Assembly: GCA_038496445.1 (NCBI GenBank)
Contig: JALMLS010000138.1
Span: 248,001 to 312,000 of the forward strand
DNA from: Trichosphaerium sp. ATCC 40318
Lineage: Eukaryota; Discosea; Flabellinia; Trichosidae
DNA length: 64,000 bases
Reading direction: 5' to 3'
In this document: positions 59,125 to 64,000 of the stretch, piece after piece
How positions within the stretch are numbered: position 1 is the first letter of the stretch
Layout: each line of letters begins with the position of its first letter
The notes under the pieces: model-generated
The model's database searches: none
What the model was told of the DNA's origin: nothing
What the model saw: the letters and a program-made list of their open reading frames with translations, nothing else
Program-made: the position numbers and the translations under genes

Positions 59125-60522
59125 TTAACACGTGATCAAATCGAAGCTTGTTGTTGAGCCTTTTTTCGTTTTCTGCTGATACGCCGTGTCGCCTTGTTTG
59201 ACTAATCCCATTCCCGTTGGTAGTGATTTTGAGTTCTTTGATGAATCAATTGTTTTAGGTTTTCTAATAAGAAGCCTTGTGAACCCTGTTGATGACTTTG
59301 ACTTTTTACTATTCAATCTCTTTGATGGATCTACCCATTTAAGGTTTAAACAAGTCTTAGCTGATAGCCTCTTATTAACGTTAGGGTTTAGAAGGTATTT
59401 CATAAACGTCACAGCTTCATAAGGTAACTTTGAGTGTCTGCGCAGTATTTTGTCCCAGTTGTGTCCTCCTGCTGAAACAAGAGCAGTAAGGCGATTTATA
59501 AAGTCTTTTGTGTCGTTTTTCTCAACGCGTAGTGGGTACGATCTCGTTAAGAGAACGAAGCAGGTGATTCCAGTTGACCAAATATCGAATAGTTCGTTCC
59601 ATTTTCTTTTGATGAAAGCTTCAGGTGGCATATACTCTGGTGTACCACTTAGTTTGATAGAACCGGAAGCAGTCTCTTCTATTCTTGAAGTGTAGCCGAA
59701 ATCGGCGATTTTGATTTTCTTATCGTATCCAATGAGTAGGTTATCTAGCTTGATATCTAAAAGCAAGAGTAAGAACGCAAGTAGACAATAGAACAAAAAA
59801 AAAAATTCTAAATCCGCCGGAGTATTCCGTCGGAGGAGACGAAAAACAAACTCGCGAAACTTTGAAGTAATCAAAAAAACGTACCTCCGTGTACATATCC
59901 TAGGCCGTGTATATGAGTGAGCCCTTTAAGTGTTTGTCGTATTATAGACTTAGCCATTTTCTTATCAATAACATACATATGAGAATCTACCATTACATTT
60001 AAACTACCCATTGCAGCCTCGAAAGCGAGTACAGGAATACCTGATTATACAACAGTAAGTAACATGCGAAAAATAAATAATGTGCACGAGAAAAAAAAAA
60101 GCACGTAAAGAGATCTTTTTATCTCCGTATACGCCACCATGGCTCTCGTAAAGCTCAAGCGAACCATAAAGAAATTTTGTAGAGTGTAATTTGTAAATTG
60201 TTGGTCCAAAAAGCCGTTAACAAGAACGGAACGTACCTTTGAAATAATGGACGTCATACAGTGTTATAACATTTTCATGAGTTGGTTGATTAGCTAAATA
60301 CTCGATCTCTTGTTTGATAACATCGCGCTTTTCATCACTTGAGTCTATTATCGTTTGCTTTACACATTTGAGAGCTACACGTCTGCGTGGTTTAGAGCGT
60401 TCTTTTGCTTTGTAAACCCGAGCTGTATGTCCTTCCCCCAATGGACGTAAAACCTTGTATTTACTCTTCACAGCAGTCTTATTAAGAGGCCAAGGAGCTT
60501 TATACCCGAATATGTTATACAT
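59125..60522 (-). CDS. Serine/threonine protein kinase, non-RD type
   Basis: Three exons (60237-60522, 59885-60040, 59125-59756), 357 residues. Kinase motifs in order: YKVLRPLGEGHTARVYKA, VALKCVK with the ATP Lys, KQEIEYLANQ with the helix-C Glu, the catalytic loop HGDIKLDNLL (split by an intron after HG), DFGYTSR, GTPEYMPPE, and DIWSTGITCFVLL. The usual HRD is HGD: the Asp that acts as base is kept but the preceding Arg is Gly, a non-RD kinase not expected to need activation-loop phosphorylation. The activation segment and the calmodulin-kinase/SNF1-like lobe suggest the CAMK or related group. The C-terminal 90 residues are Lys/Ser/Thr-rich and without known domains. Confidence 0.88.
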
Positions 60523-61572
60523 GAGCTTCGGGTTTGAGAGGAGTAGTTAGAATTAGATCAATGGGTTCCTTTTTCGATGAAAAGGAGTGAAGGTTGCTTG
60601 ACAAGTTGCTTGGTTGGCAGAACCTTTATATAATTGGTTTAATTCACAAAATGATTTGGTGTTCTGCCGCTAGAAGGGAGTAGTGATGCGCTAGCAGTGT
60701 ACACTGTTAGGGACAAAAAAGGGAGTTAATAAACTGATTGATCAGAGAGGAAAGCATGAGTAAAGGGGACCGTTAATTCGGTTTGTCGTAAGGAGTTTTT
60801 CGGAACTCTTCAGAAATAAAAAAAAACGTGCGCAAGAATGCTCGTAAAAAAGTAATCATTTTCTCCAAAACGGATAAAAGTACTCGTCTATGCTATGAAA
60901 GTACCGTGGTATATTTTCCGGTGTTAAAAAGGACGACAAGTTGTGTGGTTTGTGTTTTAAAACTGCACTTGTAATTTTTAAAGTATGATAGTCTGTAAAT
61001 ACTAGATAACGTACCATGGCATTATTACAGTGCGCTTCACGCATAAAAGAAAACTATTCGTCGTTTTTTTAAGCTTAATAGCTTAATATTAGTATAACAT
61101 CATGATTACCTCGGGCGCGATACTGTTGTATAATAATATGAAAGGACACAGAAAAAAAAAAAACAATAAGTCGTAACACTCGAGTTCCAAAAACGTGACG
61201 TAAATGACGTTTTTGAGTATTTCCTGAAATTCGATGTAACATCAACGCTCGTACATATGACAACATAAACTTTGTTGAGGTTTGGTAATTTTGAAAAGTC
61301 ACGTGTTTTTTTCTGAAATTGTTTCATAATGGGAACACGCCGAGTTTTTGTCATGTTCGAAGGTCAAAAATACCACTAGTCCCACATCATTACCGTGATT
61401 TTGTTCCTGACTAGGTATTCTACTTTGTGAACCGCGAAGGAATTTTTGTTGGTAAGTTGTCACAAGCTGTTCAATTGAACTAGTTTTTTATTTCAGCTTG
61501 TTTTTATTTTTTACCGTGTTCACACGCAATAGAGTACTTGGAGTACCTTTATAATAGTTAGTATACACGTTT
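60523..61572. other. Intergenic region, no supported gene
   Basis: Upstream of the kinase. A weak plus-strand chain near 61329-61550 was considered and not accepted. AGTCACGTG lies near 61299. Confidence 0.4.
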
Positions 61573-62979
61573 TCAAAAATAAGTTCCAGCGTACCCCAAG
61601 CATAACTCTGGATACTCAAGTGGTGGATAGCCAATGTTTTCAGTCAAAACAGTTAAATCCAACCTTTAAAAAAAAAAGTAAGACTCTTTATCTAGATGTG
61701 TACTCTAGTGGGTACCTGTAAGGTGAACCAAGCCACATACTGCGTGCAGTGTGATCTTCGATTTCGTGTTTGGAAAGAGGATGGTGAAGGATAGTAAGTT
61801 CACCACGGTTGATCTGAAAAAAACGGTTAAATTGAAACAACATGATTGCTAAACAAATTCGCCCAAAAAACTACCAAAGTATTTGTAGCATTGTCCGCAG
61901 ACCTTTAGCCTCTTCAATTCATAGGAGGCTTCTGAGTCACGGCAATGACATACAGATAAAAGATATTGATGACAAATGCAATACAAAACAATAGTTGAAA
62001 CTACCAAAAAAAATGTCCTAAAATAACATCGTACCATTAAAAATGATAGTACTTCAGAAAGGTGCTCTTTAGGAACCCAAACTTCAAAAGATCCGCAAGG
62101 ATGAGGTCCACGTGGTCCATTATTAACCGATGGTATATTGCTGACATTTACCTTAGCTATAAAAAAAAATCAACAAATCTGTCAAAAAACACAAAATTGA
62201 CACTGTTTGAAGAAACCCTACGGGTTGTTTGTAAAATTTTTGTTTGAAAAAAACTTCGCATATTTCCGCTTTGCACAATGTAAGAGTTCTGCCATTGTAG
62301 TATTAAAGTCAAGAAAAAGAATTGGTTCAAAAAGTCGTTAAATTTTTTTAAAACGATCCGGATTACGCATAACTACACTATTCATGTAGTTTGGATATTG
62401 GCGCATGCGATAGATACTTTTCTTTAAATTTCAATTGTTTGCAAGAACGAAAAATGAAGGAAAAGCGAGAAAAAAATAAAACAAAGAGACAACAACGAAA
62501 CACGTACGAACAATGTCATTTGTGATGCCATCAAAGATTGCAACGAATTGACCTTCTTGTACTGCATTCAATAGCTTTTTTCTTAGAGCTGTAGCTGCAT
62601 TTGCGCTGCGTTGGTTCTGTTGGAACCAGTAGACGTGGAAATGGAACTCTATTGTTCGTCATTTTCTTTAATCGTTATGCAGCCGCTTGTTGAGGTATAA
62701 CAGCGACTGAAAGGTTTGGAAAGAAAGATAGCGTACCCATAATTTCGTTATCGTGGAAAGTGATGCTATCGGCGTCTATTGGTTCTGTAGTATAATTTAG
62801 AGCGAAAACACTTTGTTTTACGCACTTTGGAAAGAATGAGAAGTCCAGTAGTCCTGACCATTACCATATACAACAGCGAAGGTACAGACTGCATTGTCGG
62901 TTAATTTTCAAGTTTAAGAGGTTTTCAAAGTAAAAAGAGTTGTACCGAGTGCCAAACAGTACGTGAGAGCGGTGGCCAT
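61573..62979 (-). CDS. Secreted DOPA 4,5-dioxygenase-like protein
   Basis: Seven exons (62946-62979, 62826-62888, 62737-62784, 62508-62648, 62035-62156, 61716-61813, 61573-61663), 597 nt, 198 residues. The N-terminus MATALTYCLALVCTFAVVYG looks like a signal peptide. The body matches the DOPA 4,5-dioxygenase family: EFHFHVYWFQQNQRSANAA, ALRKKLL, PRGPHPCGSFEVWVP, LTILHHPLSKHEIEDHTARS and MWLGSPYRLDL. The conserved histidines of HFHVYW, GPHP and HHPLSKHEIEDH are present and should bind the iron. In plants and fungi these enzymes open the DOPA ring extradiolly, giving betalamic-acid or muscaflavin precursors. A signal peptide on this family is unusual. Substrate is not predictable. Confidence 0.82.
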
Positions 62980-63298
62980 GCTGTAATGTGTTTTTCAGTG
63001 TAAGCTACTAGGTACAAACTTAACATGGAATTCGTCACGAAAAAGGTCCATTTGGTTACACTAATAATAGGGTCATGCGTGCTAAATACTGCTCTGATAC
63101 TTACAGCGATTGTAGACAAATTACGAATCAAAGAATCTTTACTTTTTTTTACAAGAGCAACCACCGAGAATCTTTAAGAGCGAATGATGCCACAACAATA
63201 AGAAAAAGGTGTCAAGGTATCATGCAATAATCAAATTCGATTAACTTGTTGTTACATCAGTACTGCCAGTTACTGCTTCAGCCTTGGTGAAGGTAACA
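62980..63298. other. Short intergenic region
   Basis: Between two minus-strand genes; no supported coding sequence. An alternative minus-strand ORF at 62925-63164 overlaps the dioxygenase first exon in another frame and is not supported. Confidence 0.4.
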
Positions 63299-63625
63299 TC
63301 AAAAGTATTTTAATCTACGTATTCTTGCTGGTACATGCCCAGGTATTACCCAGCCTCGGTCTTCTTTTTGAAAAAGAAGCCTCCTTTCGGCAATTGAAGA
63401 CAGTTTATCGCGTAACATGCGCTTATAGTTGAGTTTGTCTGAATCTTCTGTGTAGTGCTCCTTTCTGTATCTGTCGGTATATATTATGCGCCAGAGGGTG
63501 TTATCTTGCAGTTCAGATGATAATTGTTTGTTTGTACACGAGAGAGATCCTACAGAAGTCCAACACTTCTCATTATATAGAATAATCTTTTGTATTAACT
63601 CCAACGGAAGAATGGCCAGCGACAT
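63299..63625 (-). CDS. F-box protein, small
   Basis: Single exon, 108 residues, from ATG 63625. The N-terminus MSLAILPLELIQKIILYNEK is a clear F-box start, followed by VGSLSCTNKQLSSELQDNTLW and RIIYTDRY, the expected end of the three-helix F-box. After that comes a Lys/Arg-rich tail (KLNYKRMLRDKL, RARIRRLKYF) without a substrate-binding repeat. It probably bridges SKP1 to a substrate in an SCF ligase. A longer frame from 63676 adds a hydrophobic stretch, but the F-box is normally N-terminal, so the inner Met was chosen. Confidence 0.7.
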   Translation of the reverse strand: MSLAILPLELIQKIILYNEKCWTSVGSLSCTNKQLSSELQDNTLWRIIYTDRYRKEHYTEDSDKLNYKRMLRDKLSSIAERRLLFQKEDRGWVIPGHVPARIRRLKYF

Positions 63626-64000
63626 GATACACAAACGGTGTATGTAATAAAAAAAAATAGCGTCACAGTTTGTCAAAAAAAGCTAAAAATACTACTTACA
63701 TAGAAAATGAGTTTGGGTCAAAACAATTGTGTACATATTTTTACAGCTACGAGAAATAAGGCCATTCAATATAGAGCTAAGACACTGTCCAAAACTGTCG
63801 TTCTCTTAGTACTACAAAGCACGTGCATTTTCGCAACTAGTACATTTATGGGTAGCAGGGTTACACATGCTCATTAATCACCTCAGGCTGTTATTATGGC
63901 GATAGCACTGTTGTTTTCAGCACAAATATTGTGCAAGCAGATATTTCTAATTTTCGTACCTGGCTTACCTAGCTTCAAGCCCTCCTTTAGATAGCAATCA
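63626..64000. other. Right edge, no supported gene
   Basis: A plus-strand frame at 63704-63877 is open for 57 codons without features. Possibly the upstream region of the F-box gene. Confidence 0.35.

Noticed and set aside
61329-61555. Plus-strand three-exon model starting MGTRRVFVMFE
   Set aside because: The first donor (GTCAAA) does not fit the local consensus and no family or hydrophobic/charge pattern supports it.

Overview
This window is nuclear DNA from a free-living unicellular eukaryote. The sequence is AT-rich and the genes are small and close together on both strands. Almost every gene is cut by many very short introns, mostly 40-60 nt, with donors such as GTACGT, GTAAGT or GTATGT and acceptors ending in AG; several exons are under 30 nt. 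Gene content (conventional actin, Rho/Rac, Ras and Arf GTPases, a C2-tyrosine-kinase-like kinase, an EF-hand protein of the kind seen in slime moulds, many secreted cysteine-rich proteins) suggests an amoeboid protist, possibly Amoebozoa. That placement is inference. Gene models were spliced by eye, so terminal exons and small exons are the least certain parts.

Layout. 0-1.1 kb: 3' end of a SAM-like gene and a small secreted protein. 1.6-4.7 kb: two head-to-head glutathione S-transferase copies in a large inverted repeat, one intact and one frameshifted. 5.5-6.6 kb: Rac-like GTPase. 6.8-11.4 kb: large minus-strand secreted, probably GPI-anchored carbohydrate-binding protein. 12.2-16.3 kb: tiny tail-anchored protein, EF-hand protein, F-box/leucine-rich-repeat gene. 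17.2-20.3 kb: secreted DUF3472-like protein, Ras-like GTPase, MoaD/ThiS-fold protein. 21-26.6 kb: decayed F-box/LRR copy, a secreted cysteine-rich protein with two relic copies nearby, a TIMP/NTR-like secreted protein, an aegerolysin-like protein. 26.8-32 kb: UBLCP1-type phosphatase and a C2-domain kinase. 33.2-37.1 kb: actin and an Arf-like GTPase. 37.8-43.4 kb: UBE2O-like giant E2 with a possible extension. 43.3-48.3 kb: a three-repeat protein of unknown family, an LRR relic, a secreted cysteine-rich protein, a two-membrane-segment protein. 48.4-53.4 kb: PPPDE (DeSI-type) peptidase with a very long disordered tail. 53.9-56.3 kb: head-to-head pair of secreted DUF4397 proteins. 57.4-57.9 kb: 171-nt tandem repeat. 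58.5-63.6 kb: potato-inhibitor-I gene with an in-frame stop, a non-RD kinase, a secreted DOPA 4,5-dioxygenase-like protein and an F-box protein.

Themes. Many genes encode secreted or surface proteins (carbohydrate binding, protease-inhibitor folds, cysteine-rich), fitting a phagotroph or matrix-forming cell. Three small GTPases all carry substitutions at residues that normally drive GTP hydrolysis (Ras G12, Rac Q61, Arf Q71 equivalents). Recent local duplication followed by decay is seen repeatedly (GST, F-box/LRR, 22.3-kb secreted protein, DUF4397).
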